Source: Hydractinia symbiolongicarpus (Eukaryota; Cnidaria; Hydrozoa; Anthoathecata; Hydractiniidae). From it: a stretch of DNA of 64,000 nt. The DNA is taken from the NCBI RefSeq assembly GCF_029227915.1, contig NC_079876.1, positions 35,199,828 through 35,263,827 on the forward strand. Reading direction: 5' to 3'. The position numbers and the translations under genes were made by a program. Below are positions 43,463-56,581 of the stretch, piece after piece (within the stretch, counting starts at the first letter, position 1; each line of letters begins with the position of its first letter). The notes under the pieces were generated by a model. That model did no database searches and had not been told where the DNA came from. It was given only the letters and a program-made list of their open reading frames with translations.

Positions 43463-46373
43463 CTAAATTTCTAAATCAGAAAAAACCTTTTTCATGAAAG
43501 CACTCTCACATAGTTGGCATTTCAAGTTATTTCTTACAAGCAGCAAGCAATGTTCACAACACATATCTCTCTCTGGTATGTAATCAGATCCTCTTGAAAC
43601 ATACTGCAACTTATCGTAACCGTTTTCTCTCAGATGCAACAATCGTATGTACTCGTGACGGAAAATTCTTGGCCAGCGACATTGGAAAGTGGTATTGTTA
43701 GAACACTTTACAATCATCTGGTGCTTTTGCTCCCGCCCTTCCATACTATTACATCCAATTCCGAAACCGTAGCACAGCGAAGTACTTTCAGCATGGAAAG
43801 GTATGCAGTTACATAAAGTCCATAAACTGGGTGAGACGCTTACATCATACCAACAGCTTGACTTGAAAAGTAGTTTACATTGCTTCTTTAAATCTTTTCT
43901 CTACACGTACTGATAGTGAAATAATTTTTCGCAAACATATGAACTGAAAATGGATTTGATGCAGACTTATTTTCATTTGTTCACTCTTCAATTCATTTAA
44001 AATAAGTAAATTTAATTCTGGGAAATGACAAAGAAAGGCTTTACTCTCCCTTCCACGAAAACGAAAAGTGAAACTACTTTCATTCTTAGAACTGCTTTCA
44101 TTAAACCACCGGATAATTTTTTTCGACAAAAAATTACATCCCATTGCTGAACGTATAAAATTAACAAATTTAATTAAAGCATGTGAGGAAGGTATATCTT
44201 TAAATGCTTTGTAGGAATTCAATGGAGCAGTTGCCAAACATAGATTAAATAACTTCATGAAGTGCTCTTTGACGACATTGTTCTTCAGATGAAGAGGTTC
44301 GCCTTTTGCTTTATCAATATAATGGCCAACCAAGGGGACTTCTTCTTGTCTACCTTTCAAAACCTTAGATATATAAGATGTCAAGTTACTACGTTTCGTT
44401 GCACTATTTCCTTTGCATTTAACTTCGATTTCTTTTTTTTTACCTTCAACCTTTTTGGCATCACTTATGCGTTTGTGATAGTTGAAGGGCATCCATTTGT
44501 CACTTTGCTTGGTTCCGTATGTATATTCAAATTTGGCTGAATTATCTTTATTTACATTTCCGAACGTTGAAAAGTAGTAGGCTGAATTTGTTAGTTCCCC
44601 AGCCAAAAAAGCCAACATCTTCATATCGTTAGGTAATTCACCCAATAAAAATTCAACTTTGTAGGCAACTTCATCAACATAAACAGTGAAAACCTGACTT
44701 TCCAAAAACTTCACGTCCGACAACAACTTGAGAACATAATTGCATACAACAGTAGAATTTTCCTCAGTATCACCACCAAAAATTAAAAAGTTTTCGGAGC
44801 TGCTGCATATCCGATTACCAACATAAGAAAAGAGACTAAAAATGACATACCACAAATAGGAGCTCCATCCCCACTAAGAGCAAATACAAACAGAAAAGAT
44901 TCAAAATCTTTTTTTCAAGCATATTAAATGTTTTTAGTTTGTCACTCCGTTGACGATTCACTTTTAAATAGAATTTTGCCAATCGTAACAAAAATTCATC
45001 ACACGATCTATAATTTCCTGTAACTGATTTTGTTTCATCTCCAAAGGTTAGAGTTGGATGTATGTCATGTAGTGTTCCTATATCAATGTTATTGATAATA
45101 GTTGCTAAATGAGGATACTGAATATAATTAACCACTGAATTCTGTTTATTCTGGGAAATTCTATTTGCCTTTTTAATAGCCATGTATTTAGCTTTCCCCA
45201 TGACATTGTGGCTGTAAAAAACATTGAGAGAACGTAGTTTATTATCTTTTGAATTGTAAAATTCTTCATTTGCTATTTTGATGGTAGTTTCCTTTATCTG
45301 TTTTACTACAGATGATTTAGCATTCAATAAACTTTTTGCAAACATTTTTGAGGGGATTTTCGAACACAATGTGTCAATCATACCAAACATAACCGGCTGA
45401 ACAGATTCCTTAGACCCTCCGTGAATGGCAGAACAAGCTGCAAATGTTTCCAGACGACGTGTATCTTTTGCTGATCTATTTAAATCACTAGATGATGGGA
45501 ATTTACTACGCCTCTCAGCTGTTACCTTGCTGATGCTAAATTTGACTTCAGAGTCCACTCTATTCTTACTACACTCATAGTTTAGGTGTCTAACATGTTT
45601 TCTTTTTCTAGCTAATCTATTTCTTAACTTATCAACATCCCTTTCAATCAAAGTTATCCCTCCTCAATGCTGCTAATTGTTTTTGTTTTTCCTCAATTAG
45701 GTTACTCTGATTTGAAATTTTCAAATCCATATCGTTGATTTTTTTTCTGTTTGATGTATATTTTCGTAACTGGGAAAACTTAATGTTTTGTGCCTTTGAC
45801 TTTCCTTTAGGAGGCATGGCATAGAAATACAACAAAATAAAAACATTTAACTAGCATAAAAATCCAATTCTGTCAATAACTACATACCATACCATATTGG
45901 TTGACAACTTTGTACGATGCAGTTATATTTAATGTTTTTGTTGACACTTTGTAATGTAAAATACATTTTTTTTCATCGTCACATATTATATCACCGACGG
46001 CATTGCTTTTAAACTTCTTTTTGAATATTTTATTGATATCAAGGCTAGACAAGTTTGATAAATGGAATTTCAATGACCCAAGATGGTGAAAAATAATACT
46101 AATTTCTTTAATGATACCACTTTTCTCTTTCTTAACAATCAATTCTCCACCGTAAGCTGTGCGAAAGTCGCGAATGGCTTTATAAACAGCTAAAAATATT
46201 TCGGAATGGACACGTTCATTAATGACAACTTTGAAGGGATTATACAAAGTTTGTTTTGCTTGAATTTTTCGATTAAGAGATGTTAAAATTGTATCGAAGT
46301 AAAACTTTATTAAATTGATGACGAGGATATTTTTTTCGTCCAACTCTGCATATAAATCAATTAAATCTGACAT
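43463..46373 (-). pseudogene. Decayed transposase-like gene of unnamed family
   Basis: Running right to left: a segment with LYAELDEKNILVINLIKFYF (46373-45873); a basic coiled-coil start MPPKGKSKAQNIKFSQLRK (45817); then LRNRLARKRKHVRHLNYECS, LRSLNVFYSHNVMGKAKYMA and IDIGTLHDIHPTLTFGDETK (45651-44900). Near 44850 three frames in a row are needed to read LSGDGAPICGMSFLVSFL and then VGNRICSSSENFLIFGGDTE. It continues with LLGELPNDMKMLAFLAGELT and a Cys-rich tail (CCEHCLLLVRNNLKCQLCE) ending 43463. The GDGAP and LPNDMK blocks suggest an RNase-H-like core. I recall similar proteins as repetitive families in hydrozoans but cannot name a superfamily. At least four frame breaks; no inverted termini found. 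Confidence 0.6.
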
Positions 46374-46508
46374 CCTTATACATGATCTAAAAACATAGGT
46401 AATTATAAATATATATATTATATATATATAGAAAAGAAAAGTTATTATCTGTCATTTTAGAAAAAGAAGATGAAAAAGAGAGGATATTTTTATTTACTAT
46501 CTTAAGTG

Positions 46509-46672
46509 GATAAATTTTGGCGAGTATTTAATGGTGAATGACCAAAATGGAATACTTGGCGGGGATTTAATTTTGCGAATGATAAATTTTATAAAATTTA
46601 GCGAGGATTTAATTTGGCGAATACAAAAAAATGTCATTTTAACGAAATTTATTTTGGCGAATGACACAAAGA
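46509..46672. repeat. Imperfect TTTGGCGA-type repeat cluster
   Basis: Words such as TTTTGGCGAGTATTTAAT, TTGGCGGGGATTTAATTTTG, TTAGCGAGGATTTAATTTGG and TTTTGGCGAATGA repeat about every 35-45 bases. Similar in look to short interspersed arrays; no function is evident. Confidence 0.6.
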
Positions 46673-47859
46673 AATGAATTTTTATGTCTTGGAATGTTTT
46701 AAAAGAAATAAGAATAAACGTATATATATATAAACAGAAGTTCGTTTTTTATAAGGAAAAAACATATTTCTTTTCTTAATTGAAAAAAACGGTATTCCAA
46801 TTCCAGCTCCTTTTAGATCGTTTATTCCTTAAATATATAAATTAGTGGAAAAAGTTTTTCTTATGTGGTCCTTCTTTTATTGCCTATAAGAATGCGCGCA
46901 CATATACAGAACTTTGTAAACACTCGCTCATCTATACACAGAACTCTAGCTAGCTACGGTTTAACGCATCTATTTTGCCTAAAAACCCTAAATTTTTCCT
47001 TGTTACTTGTGGATGAATGAAAACTTGCGAAAAAATTAATACATGAGAAAATTTAGTCAGAATAAAGCATAGCTAGCTATAGCTATACAATGGGACAACA
47101 CATCCACAAAATATTTAGCTAGCTAGCTAGCTTTAAATACAAGTTTTAATTTTTTTTATATGGATGGGTTTCTTGTATATATTGTGAAAAATTGAGAAGT
47201 CGGCTATATGAGACCTAAAATATACTTATACTCATAGGACATAGCCAGATGGACCATTAACACACCTTAGTTTACAGAATATAATAAAAAAGAAACAATT
47301 TAAAAATGGCCATACTTCCGTTGCTTTTATTTACCAAAAAACTTCAAAATTAAAAAATGTAAAACAACAGAATTGAAGATTCGTCTTACAACTTGCGTTT
47401 TAATGCCTTCAAATAGAAAAATAATACCATTTAATACTATTCAATACCCAACAAAGTTTGTTACTGGAAGGGTAAAATTGAAAGAGGCACTAATTCAAGA
47501 CAGCTAAAAAGACATTCCACGATGTTCAACATAAGCATGTTTATATTCGATCGAAAGAAAATTTATTTGGCTTTCAAATTCTAGCGCTCGTAAAACCATC
47601 AGACACGTTTAAAACACATACCAGATAAAAGTATGGTACCATGTACCAAAGATATAATACTTACTGTCCTCGACCGTTTTTAAAAACCTACGGGCCGAAA
47701 AACGCGGACGCTTTTGATAAGCATTTCTTGGACCGTTTTTACCCGCCGTGAGGCGTACACTTAGATGAAATCAGATAAACCCTGGCCGTCAAGGTGAACG
47801 GATGTCTGGATCAAGTTAGTCAAAATCCAGAAAATACAAAAGGGCGTTCTAATCTTAAA
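46673..47859. other. AT-rich DNA, no gene recognised
   Basis: Contains a GCTA tetranucleotide run (47120-47132) and TA-rich stretches. The final 250 bases may be 5' UTR of the LINE that follows. Confidence 0.45.
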
Positions 47860-47934
47860 ATGTTTACTGAGCAGCAATTGCAGCAATAAACAAGAAAGAA
47901 ATTATCACTCTCTTCTTGAGCAATCAAAAAGAAA

Positions 47935-48534
47935 ATGAAAGGTACAGAAATACTTGAAATAACAAGAAAGACGGAAAAACAGATTGAAATCCTAGAATCA
48001 CACTTAGCTGTCTCACAAACAACATCTAACAATCTACAAAACAGAATTAAAAGTCTCGAAACTGATCTTCTCAAGTCACAGCAATACAACCGACAAGAAT
48101 GTATCGACATCGGAGGAATTGACGAAATGATTGAAGATAGTTAGTTAGAGGACAAGGTCAGTAACATTCTTAAGGATATCGGCGTAAACATCGAACCGAA
48201 AACAGACATACAAGCCTGTCACAGAATTGGAAAAAGAAATTCAGTTATCGTTAAATTTTCCAATCGGAAGACTGTAAATAAGATAGTGAGCAAGAAAAAT
48301 TTACTAAAAGAAATTCCCGAAAATAAGGTGTACATCAACGAAAGTCTTTATCCGCTATATAGAAAAATTCGTGGAAGATGAATAGATTTTAAAAGCAACA
48401 AGATCAGCAAATTAAGAACTAAGAACGGGATGGTTCAAATAAAAGTAAACCAAGACAATCTTTTTATGGACATAGACCATGAAGATGTTGTTTCCTCATT
48501 TCCTATTCGAATTCTAGAAAACATAATCAAATAA
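47935..48534 (+). pseudogene. LINE ORF1 protein
   Basis: The N-terminal coiled coil (ITRKTEKQIEILESHLAVSQ, NNLQNRIKSLETDLLKSQQY) is followed by ECIDIGGIDEMIED, a stop, LEDKVSNILKDIGVNI, DIQACHRIGKRNSVIVKFSN and KNLLKEIPENKVYINESL. This is the RRM-like plus C-terminal domain order of L1/CR1 ORF1 RNA-binding chaperones. Two in-frame stops (TAG near 48142, TGA near 48379) interrupt an otherwise aligned frame. Confidence 0.75.
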
Positions 48535-48992
48535 GCGCAACCGTTGTTTTTTTAATCTTATTTACATGCGAGACTATGTTATTTCTAGTGTGCATTCCAA
48601 AATGGCGGTGTAAACACGATCGTACGATGGTAATGTTTCTGTTCTCTTTTGTTTTTGCTTATATCATTTAAGTTGTTTCCAATATTGTTGTTAACTTTTA
48701 TATTTTTTATATCATCCTTACAATGCTTATTTTTCATGCACTTTAGTATTGTTTTTTATTGCTATTCCCTTGACTCCTTCCCTTATGAGCCTAAAACTTC
48801 ACACTTAACTGGGTTAGTTATTTGTTTTCTTGAGTTTTATTGTTTGTTTGATCTCCCTTATGCCCTTAGGCTCTAACAAAATTTTCTGCTCCATCTGCAA
48901 AGTTAGGAATAATTCTAAAGCTATATTCTGCAATTTTTGTGACTCATGGGTCCATTAGAGCTGTAATGAATTAAGCTCCAAAGATTACGAAG

Positions 48993-51400
48993 TTGAATTC
49001 TTTCTCCCCTGACACCAGTACTGATAACGATGAGTTGCCGGATTGCACAATTGACTGTAAGTACTATGATCATGATGAATTTATAGCACTCCCAAAAAGC
49101 CTTAATTCTTCTTTAAAACCCTTTTTTTCTTGTTTTCATATAAATGTTGTTTCTCTTTCTAAGCGTATTGATGAACTAGATGACCTAATCCATTCTTTAG
49201 ATTACCCATTCAGTGTTTTCGGTCTTTCTGAAACAAGAGTCCAGAATCATTCTCCTATTCCATCGTGTGATAGACACTTTGGACACACAGTGATGAACAA
49301 ATTTTTGAAGCTGGCTTCAAGGAAAAGTTATCCAGTAAAAGTTGGGATCAGTTTTTTGATTTTAACGATGTAAATAACTCTTTTAATTCTTTTAACACAT
49401 TTTTTGATAATAATTTAAATACTTTTGCTCCCCTTAAATTGATGACTAAAAACAAATCAAAACTAAATCAAGCCGTGGATTACTGCAGGAATAAGGGAGG
49501 CTAAATCAAAGCGAAATAAACTATTAAAAACTTTTATTAAAACAACAAACCTAATCCAGAAAACTAACATCCATAATCAATACAAGCAGTACAGAAACCG
49601 TATAGTCGATTTAATTCGCAACAGTAAGAAAAAAACATTTCACAAGATACTTTGAAATAAATTTAAACAATACCAAAATTATCTGGAAAGGGATAAATAA
49701 TATTTTAAACAAAGTAAACAACAAAAATAATAACAACAACATATCTCTTAAGATTAACGATCAACAAATTAATGATCCCCTTCTCATTTCTAATAGTTTT
49801 AATAATCATTTTACAAATATTGCTGATAAAATAAGAAATAAAATACCCCCTACAAATACGCACTCTTCTAACTACCTCAAAAATAGCAACCCTAATTCTT
49901 TTTTCTTTTCCCCAGTAGACACTGAAGAAATCGTAAAAGTAATAAAAACATCAGTAAATCAAATGGCCCAAATAGTATCCCATCTAAACTAATGGTCAAT
50001 GTAGTTAACAAAATCTCACCCGCATTAACTAAAATAATCAACATTTCTTTTCAAACAGGCACAATATCTTTGCTCTCTAATGTTGATAAAATTCACGAAA
50101 AAATTGTTTACTCACGTCTCATTTCATTTCTTGATAAACATAAAATAATCAATAATAAACAATTTGGCTTCAGAAATAAACACTCAACTAACCATGCCTT
50201 AATCATTCTAATTGAAAACATTAGAAAACAACTTGACTCTGGAAATTTTTCTTGTGGAAATTTTATAGACCTTCGAAAAGCCTTTGATACCGTTGACCAC
50301 AACATACTTGGATAAAATGCAACACCATGGCATTTGTGGACTAGCAAACTGCTGGATAAAATCTTATCCTACTAACCGAAGACAATTTGTTTTTATTTCT
50401 GAGAATAACTCTTCCGAACTAGAAATTTTCATGGGGTGCCCCAAGGATCGGTCTTTGGACCACTACTCTTCTTGATTTACATTAATGACCTCCTAAACGG
50501 AATTTACTATAGCGATGTTTTTCACTTTGCAGATGACACCAGTCTATTATGCTCTAGTCCCAGTTTGAAAACCATTAAGAAAAGAGTAAATATTCATCTA
50601 GAACTTCTATGCCACTGATTAAATGCAAATAAAATTGCACTTAACGTTGCCAAAACCGAGGTTTTTCTTTTCAGGCATCCCAATAAGTCAATCAGCTATG
50701 ATGTTAGACTAAAACTAAATGGCAAAAAAACTATTCTTTCCACTTGTGTTAAGTATCTTAGGGTTATTATCGACTCTCACTTAAATTGGTCATTTTTTCA
50801 TTGGTCAATTTCCAGAAGTAATGGAACAATTTCCAAACTCCATCACTATGTTCCCTTAAAGATACTCCTTTCTGCATACTCCTCTTTATTTTTTTCTCAT
50901 GCTTCTTATTCCTCCCAACTTTGGTGTCTAGCACATAACATCCATACTGATCGAATCTTTAAACTTCAAAAAATAGCGGTCAGACTCATCACCTTTGGTG
51001 ACTTTAATCAACCCTCCCAACCTCTACTAAAGCAACTTAACCTTCTTGATATTTTTGATACCACCAAAATCTGTAATGTAACTCTAGTTCACCAAATTCT
51101 GAACAAAAACCTGTCCACTTGACATAAATAGTCTTTTCAGTCTAGCGTTTCGCCCTGATACTTACAATACCAGAGGATCTTCTATTAAACTTTTAGACAA
51201 ACCCCTTGTCAGAACTTCTTCTTTTGGTACCAATTCTAATTATATCAATGTATACTAGCCTTACACTTTTCTATCTCTTTTCCCTACACAAGACCTTTCT
51301 TCACTATCAATATCTAAAATCAAATCACTCTGCAAATATTCCCTCCTTAATAAATATTCCTAAACGAATAAAAAATCCAGTTACAGTGTATAGTTAATTT
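48993..51400 (+). pseudogene. LINE ORF2 (endonuclease and reverse transcriptase), deleted
   Basis: Endonuclease start FHINVVSLSKRIDELDDLIH and GLSETRVQNHSP (catalytic Glu), then a jump of several hundred bases to the linker (LSSKSWDQFFDFNDVNNSFN). Reverse transcriptase: KSNGPNSIPSKLM, a deletion removing the KxGD...NYRP block, LLSNVDKIHEK, NKQFGFRNKHSTNHALI, FIDLRKAFDTVDHNIL (catalytic Asp), [20 protein letters not shown] and [13 protein letters not shown] (FADD). The tail has KLQKIAVRLITFGDF and LLKQLNLLDIFD. Many frameshifts. Confidence 0.85.
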
Positions 51401-51639
51401 TCTTAAAGAAAATAAACAAAAAATTTATATTTATTAATTTATAATGGAAAATTCTAAATATATAATGATGGCCATCTCCTTAGATTAGTTATTTAACTAG
51501 TGTGATGATCTCCAGCTTGTTAAAAGTTTTTTACCAATTTGCCTTGTTATAGTTTCTTTTGCAATAGAACATTTTGTTTTTGTAATTATGTTCTCAGCAA
51601 ATAAACTCTTACTTACTTACATTCTTACTGAACTCCATA

Positions 51640-54036
51640 CACTACTATCAAGTAGTAAGGTAAAATTTCACTTCTTCTTGAGTCACCTCAAACATCGAAT
51701 TAGATGGCTTTGCCAGTGTTGACTGTATTGCAGTTAATATATTCAGCTTGTCAGTTTGTTAGGTCAAGTTTATACGGTCGCAATAATGTCGCGTGGAAAT
51801 CAAATCTCGTACAATGTTTCTGTAACAGGAAGCTGATTGCCATTTACATTATAACGCCTTCTTCATACGTACGGTTCTGTTAAAATTTTTTTGATGTGAT
51901 GCTATTATTTCTGTATAAAGTAGGCCTTGATATCTCTCTATTTCGTCACGATTCACTATTTTTGTATTAAATTTGTAAATTAAAGTTGTATTAAATTAAG
52001 AATACCAGAAAATAGAAGGGTTCAAGAAGGGGGGTCTTAATAGCTGGAGGAGGGAAGGTCGGAAATTTTTTTTCAAGAGCCACTAAGTGAGGGTGGGGCA
52101 TCAAAATTTTCTTTGCACACTGTAGGTTTCTGTAAGGCTTCCTTTAAAAACATCCTCGTCCATACGACAAAAATATTTGATACAAAGTAGGTACAAATGC
52201 ATTGCGTATAAATAAATTAACGTAGTGCTAGCTTGCGTCAATGATGGTAAGTAAATACCAGCAAACACACAGAATGTATGAATGTTTAAAACTAAAAATA
52301 ATCTCCGAAAATTTCTTTTGACTATCAGGAGCTTATTCATTGCATGAAAATAATAAGCGGGGGGTCTTAATAAGATGTGGGTGGGCGGGAAAAAATCTGA
52401 AAATTAATAAGCCACCCCGCCTGTATTGGGCACCTGAGAGTGTATCGTCTGAACCAGAATATCAAGGGACCGACTGTTAACATATCCATAAAGAAATATA
52501 AAATACCCAAATAGAGCATCTTGTAGTTTGGTGGAAGTTATGAAGTACCTAAAAGCACCCTCCGAAATAGCGCCGTAAAATTTTGCTCATAAAGATCACA
52601 ACAAAACTGCCCTTTCAGTAAGTCTTATTATTTGCAATTAAACTCCTTTAATATTCTATGTACTAAAAATACTAAACCTCCTCTCCAAAGACTGGTTACC
52701 GAACATAAGAGCGCTACATAAACAAACACAAACTAAAAGTATCCGAAATCAAAATGCAACTGCAGAAAAAATGGCCTGTTTTGTGATTTTTGCAACTTCA
52801 TTTGTATTTTTTAGCAAAACAAAAACAAAAAAAGGGAAGATCAAATTGATTGTAACCTTGGCGAGTATATAATCTTTATTGTTACCATTAGTAGTATTTA
52901 TGAATCAGACCTTATTAACGTTTTTTCTTTTTTAAATTTTGTCTGTTAGTAATTTTTGAGTTACTAAACGGTCTAATATGTGAAATATAAGCGAATATAC
53001 ACTTCAAATGGTATTTGGGTAAAATGGTCTTCATTTCCGGTCCACAAAATACAAACGAGAGATTGTGATGTGATATTCACAATAAAGATAGTTGAAATTG
53101 TTATAAGTTTTCTGCAAAGTTTCATTGTGCAATCATTTGTAGCATTCTTTAAGTTCCCGTAAACCCTATAATTCCTGTTTTTTTGTCAATTACATTTTAT
53201 AACAATTGCTTCAGTCAACATCTGGGTGAGACACAGACTTCGAAGTTTCTCCTCCCGTTCTGCTGAAGGTTAACCCGTCTAATTTTTTGTCACTTTATTT
53301 TGTTAGTAATATTAAATTAAAGAATTATATTCCATTTAATCGTTTTCATTCCTTAATTTGTTTCCACTTTAGATTAACGGATGATGTTTTAAGTATACAG
53401 TTACTCCACACTTTTATTTATTAATTAAGTGCCCAGTTGTCCTTTCGTTTTACTTTAGTCCCGTCAGCATTTGCGCTCTCGCTCTTCATAAAATACGCCA
53501 CTGGTAAAAACCATAATTGCTACGAACCATAATTTTTATGTCTTTCTTAAATAGCTAGGCCGGTGGGGAAAGAAGGTGAAGATTGTGCATCTCATCTCAG
53601 AATTTTTTTTAACGCTTCTAATACTATTACCGAAATTCCTCTTTTTAGACCCCAGGGGCCTAATAGACAACACACATCTACTCTCAAAAAGTAACTTTTC
53701 ATCTTTTCCTAGCAAAATATACTTTTACATTCATAATCTCTTGAGATGCGAATTAAAATTTGTTTTTATTATTATTTGCATTACACTCATCTGGTAGGAC
53801 TTCACTGTACATTCTTTCCCATGGCAAACATAGGAAAGGACGTAAAACTTTCACAATATATGTGACGGGGAGCTCTTGTTAAATTGACACGGGTGGTAAA
53901 AATTTCCCGAAATTTAGTGTTGTTCTTTTCCTTTACAATTAAGTCACCAAGAGCGCATTAAGAATATAAGTAGCAACCCTGAAGGTCCTATAATTTACCT
54001 TTCAAAATTCCAGTGGAACCTACATAAAGGGGACAT
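51640..54036. other. AT-rich DNA, no gene recognised
   Basis: The word GGGGGGTCTTAATA occurs at 52030 and 52361 in GC-richer patches separated by about 330 bases, suggesting the two edges of a small repeat. No coding exon supported. Confidence 0.45.
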
Positions 54037-54200
54037 TTCTTTTGCCTTGCCAGTACTTACTGTACCTTTGCCTACCCTTTCCATGCCTTTTCCGGTGCCT
54101 ACCATATTCATGCCCTTGCCTCTCCCTGCCTTGCTGATTTCTTTTCCAAATTCCTTGCCTGCCTATTCCTTGTCGTGCTTAGTAATGCCTTTGCCTTGTA
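54037..54200. repeat. TGCCT-rich dispersed repeat, copy 1
   Basis: Irregular tandem (T)TGCC(T) words. It shares ordered blocks with 63465-63680: TTTGCCTACCCTTTC, ATGCCCTTGCCT, CCTTGCTGATT, CGTGCTTA and AATGCCTTTGC. The order is conserved, so this is a dispersed element rather than an independent expansion. Confidence 0.8.
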
Positions 54201-54642
54201 TTGAATTTGAAATATCTGCACCTTAATATTTACTAATTTGATACAAAGCTTATTGTATTCTCCATTATTGTAATTAAGTTTACGTAATCTTTGAGTTGTA
54301 GAGAGAAGATTTTCGGAGCAACTTTAGAATTGACACTGTCCTTTTCCGTTGTTAATTATGGAGTGGCTGCACGGCTGCGCGGCTTTATGTCTGCCTGGTT
54401 TACGGATTTTTGGCTGTACTGCTGATACATAGTTGCGTGAGTAAAACATATATTATACGCATGAAATTACAAGATTCACCTAATTATTTAGATTAGATTT
54501 ATTTTGTAATTGTATGAAAGTTAACATATATAACTAATAAATAAATTATTTTATAGTATACTATTCAAAGAAAAGGTGGTATTATGCAATGAAAATTGTC
54601 TGAGTTATTACAAAAAACTGGCTAATAAAAAACAAATAGCTA

Positions 54643-55380
54643 TCACCCAGCATATAAAACCCATTGAATATTTGTATGGAAACTGGGATTGGAAAGGGCA
54701 AAGAACTGCTGTGTGTGTCTACATATTATGAGGTTATATTTTATGACAGTAGATACACGTACGAACACCAAACAGAGGTAGCGTTTTCTTAACTTGACGC
54801 CAGTGACCCTCAATTTTATTTTTATGGTCACCATCCAGGTTAACAAACTCAATAGAATGATTCACCTTCAGATGTTCATAGTGTAACATGGTTAATGTAT
54901 CGTATGTTTTGTCGTACCTAAATTGAGATAAAAACGATAACGTCAACGACATGATATGCATGTCAATCAATCTGTAAATAAACATATATTTCGCTGTTTA
55001 CAAACACTACTTTGAAAGTTTAGTTTTTTCTTCGCAACTTTTTGCACACACAAGGCTATGAATAATTAATAATTAAAATTTATTTCTAATCAATGTGGCC
55101 ATATTGTCCATCTACGCGATGACCTCTTTGATACTTTCTTTTGCCGAATTTCGATTCATCGATTTGAATTCTCTTTCCTATAACAATCACCGTACATCTA
55201 TACCGGCACTTGTCCTCTGGTGCTTATTCACTCACACCTTTAGGTTGGTGAGTGTTTCAAAGGCAACTTCGGTAACAAAAAGTTTTTGGATGGCGCGCCT
55301 TTTTTACATTTTTGCGCAATACGCGCTTCTATCGCGCCCACAGGTTCAGACCTCCGCACATGTTTGATCTGCCAAAAGTT
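54643..55380 (-). pseudogene. Merlin/ISXO2-like transposase relic
   Basis: On the minus strand an upstream segment reads RIQIDESKFGKRKYQRGHRV (the IDES motif with the first catalytic Asp, then the basic block). After a gap LKVNHSIEFVNLDGDHKNKI and EGHWRQVKKTLPLFGVRT follow, the conserved C-terminal block of ISXO2-like/IS1595-related transposases, which in animals correspond to Merlin elements. Middle residues are missing and stops intervene; it is a fragment. Confidence 0.75.
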
Positions 55381-55679
55381 TGGCTGGTAAGCTCTGCCAT
55401 TTTGAAACTCATTGCACGTTATTGAAGTTGGTTTGGTTTTTATATACTATGTTGTGGATTTTTGGTATGTATTAGTCTTTCAACTATGGTTTCAGATTGA
55501 TTATCACGTCGATTTGGAGCTTAAAACATTTTTATTACATCATTTTATCACATTTTATCAACTTTCGAACAAAAATCATCATTTTTGACTTTGGCTAGCG
55601 TTTGAAAATTGACATCATCTGTCTTTTCAAGCTGGTCCCTCAGCACTGTTCAGCTTTATTCAGCCTTCTATGATAAACT

Positions 55680-56290
55680 TTGTCAACCTTCAATGGTAAA
55701 CTTTGTAAACAAAATATTTTATGCTCTATTATGGCAACTTTCCTATCTGCTGACCCTTCTCCTATCCATATAAAATCTACATCAGGTTCATTTCATCAAG
55801 GTGATCAAAACGTTGGGTCAACTGCAGGTATTCAATGTATGTGTAACTCATTATTGTCAATATGTTGGTCAGCAATTAAGCGATTATCTTCTTGGAAATC
55901 ATTTGACCTTGATTATGTTTTGGAGTGTGGTGATGATAACTTTAAAAATGTTAAAATATACCGACCTGTCAGTGTTGAAGAATTACCGTCTGTTGTAAAC
56001 ATTGAACAACGGTGTGTAGCTGTAGTGTTGGGGGATAAGTTCACAGGTTTTTTTAGGTGATGTTAGATATTTTGCGCAGCACAATGCCATGAACTCTGCC
56101 TCTGTTGGAAACGCTCTAATTTTTATAGCTGGTGGATATAGTGTTTCGATTATTTGGGAAAAAAATGTCCATTTATCTATTTGACCCACACAGTAGAGAT
56201 AGTCACGGAAGTTTCAGCCCCGATGGTTCATCCATATTACTGAAATTCAAGTCACTTTGTGATGTACAAAGCCATATTATTATTATTACT
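55680..56290 (+). pseudogene. Peptidase-C76-like segment of a Helitron-type protein
   Basis: Reads SGSFHQGDQNVGSTAGIQC then MCNSLLSICWSAIKRLSSW and FDLDYVLECGDD, followed by a frameshift near 56045 into YFAQHNAMNSASVGNALIFI and, after another break, FDPHSRDSHGSFSPDGSS. The Gln-Gly-Asp...Cys and Asp-x-His layout matches the active-site arrangement I associate with C76-type (deneddylase-like) cysteine proteases, seen by me in cnidarian repetitive proteins. The reading then runs into a SINE insertion. The call is by motif only. Confidence 0.5.
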
Positions 56291-56581
56291 ATTATTTACC
56301 CAGGATAGCCTCTTCAGTTCCTATTGGTACTGCTATCAACGAGGGTCCTGCGAAGGGGGTCCTAGCGCATTTAAAGCTCCCATTTGAGCTACGAAGGTCG
56401 TGGAAGCACAGCAATCGCTCAACTAGACAACCGCCTAAGATATCAATCCTATTCTCATGCTGAGCGCTAAGCAGAAAGGATAGATTCACACTTTTATAGT
56501 CTCTGGCATGACTCGGCCGGGGTTTGAACCCAAGACCTTCCGCACTGAAAGCGAACGCTCTACCACAAGGCTATCAGTCGG
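56281..56581 (-). mobile_element. tRNA-derived SINE
   Basis: From the right end on the minus strand: CCGACTGATAGCCTTGTGG then TAGAGCG (RNA polymerase III box A at about 56550-56573) and GGTTCAAACCC (box B at 56520-56530) at tRNA-like spacing. A roughly 200-base unrelated body follows, then GGCTATCCTGGGTAAATAAT and an ATA/TAA-rich 3' tail at 56281-56299. The tRNA-like head plus microsatellite tail define a SINE. It interrupts the Helitron-type coding relic. Confidence 0.85.

Larger units (their letters stand above)
47860..51620 (+). mobile_element. LINE retrotransposon (CR1/Jockey-type), decayed
   Basis: Has ORF1 (about 47935-48534), a gap, then ORF2 with endonuclease and reverse transcriptase (48993 to about 51400), and a 3' end near a CTTACTTACTTAC run at 51608. 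Internal deletions remove most of the endonuclease and part of the reverse transcriptase. Orientation is opposite to the LINE at 2-7 kb, and the two differ strongly in sequence. Confidence 0.8.

Noticed and set aside
56510-56581. Genuine tRNA gene
   Set aside because: Box A and B are present, but the acceptor stem does not close and a long SINE body with an ATA-rich tail follows.
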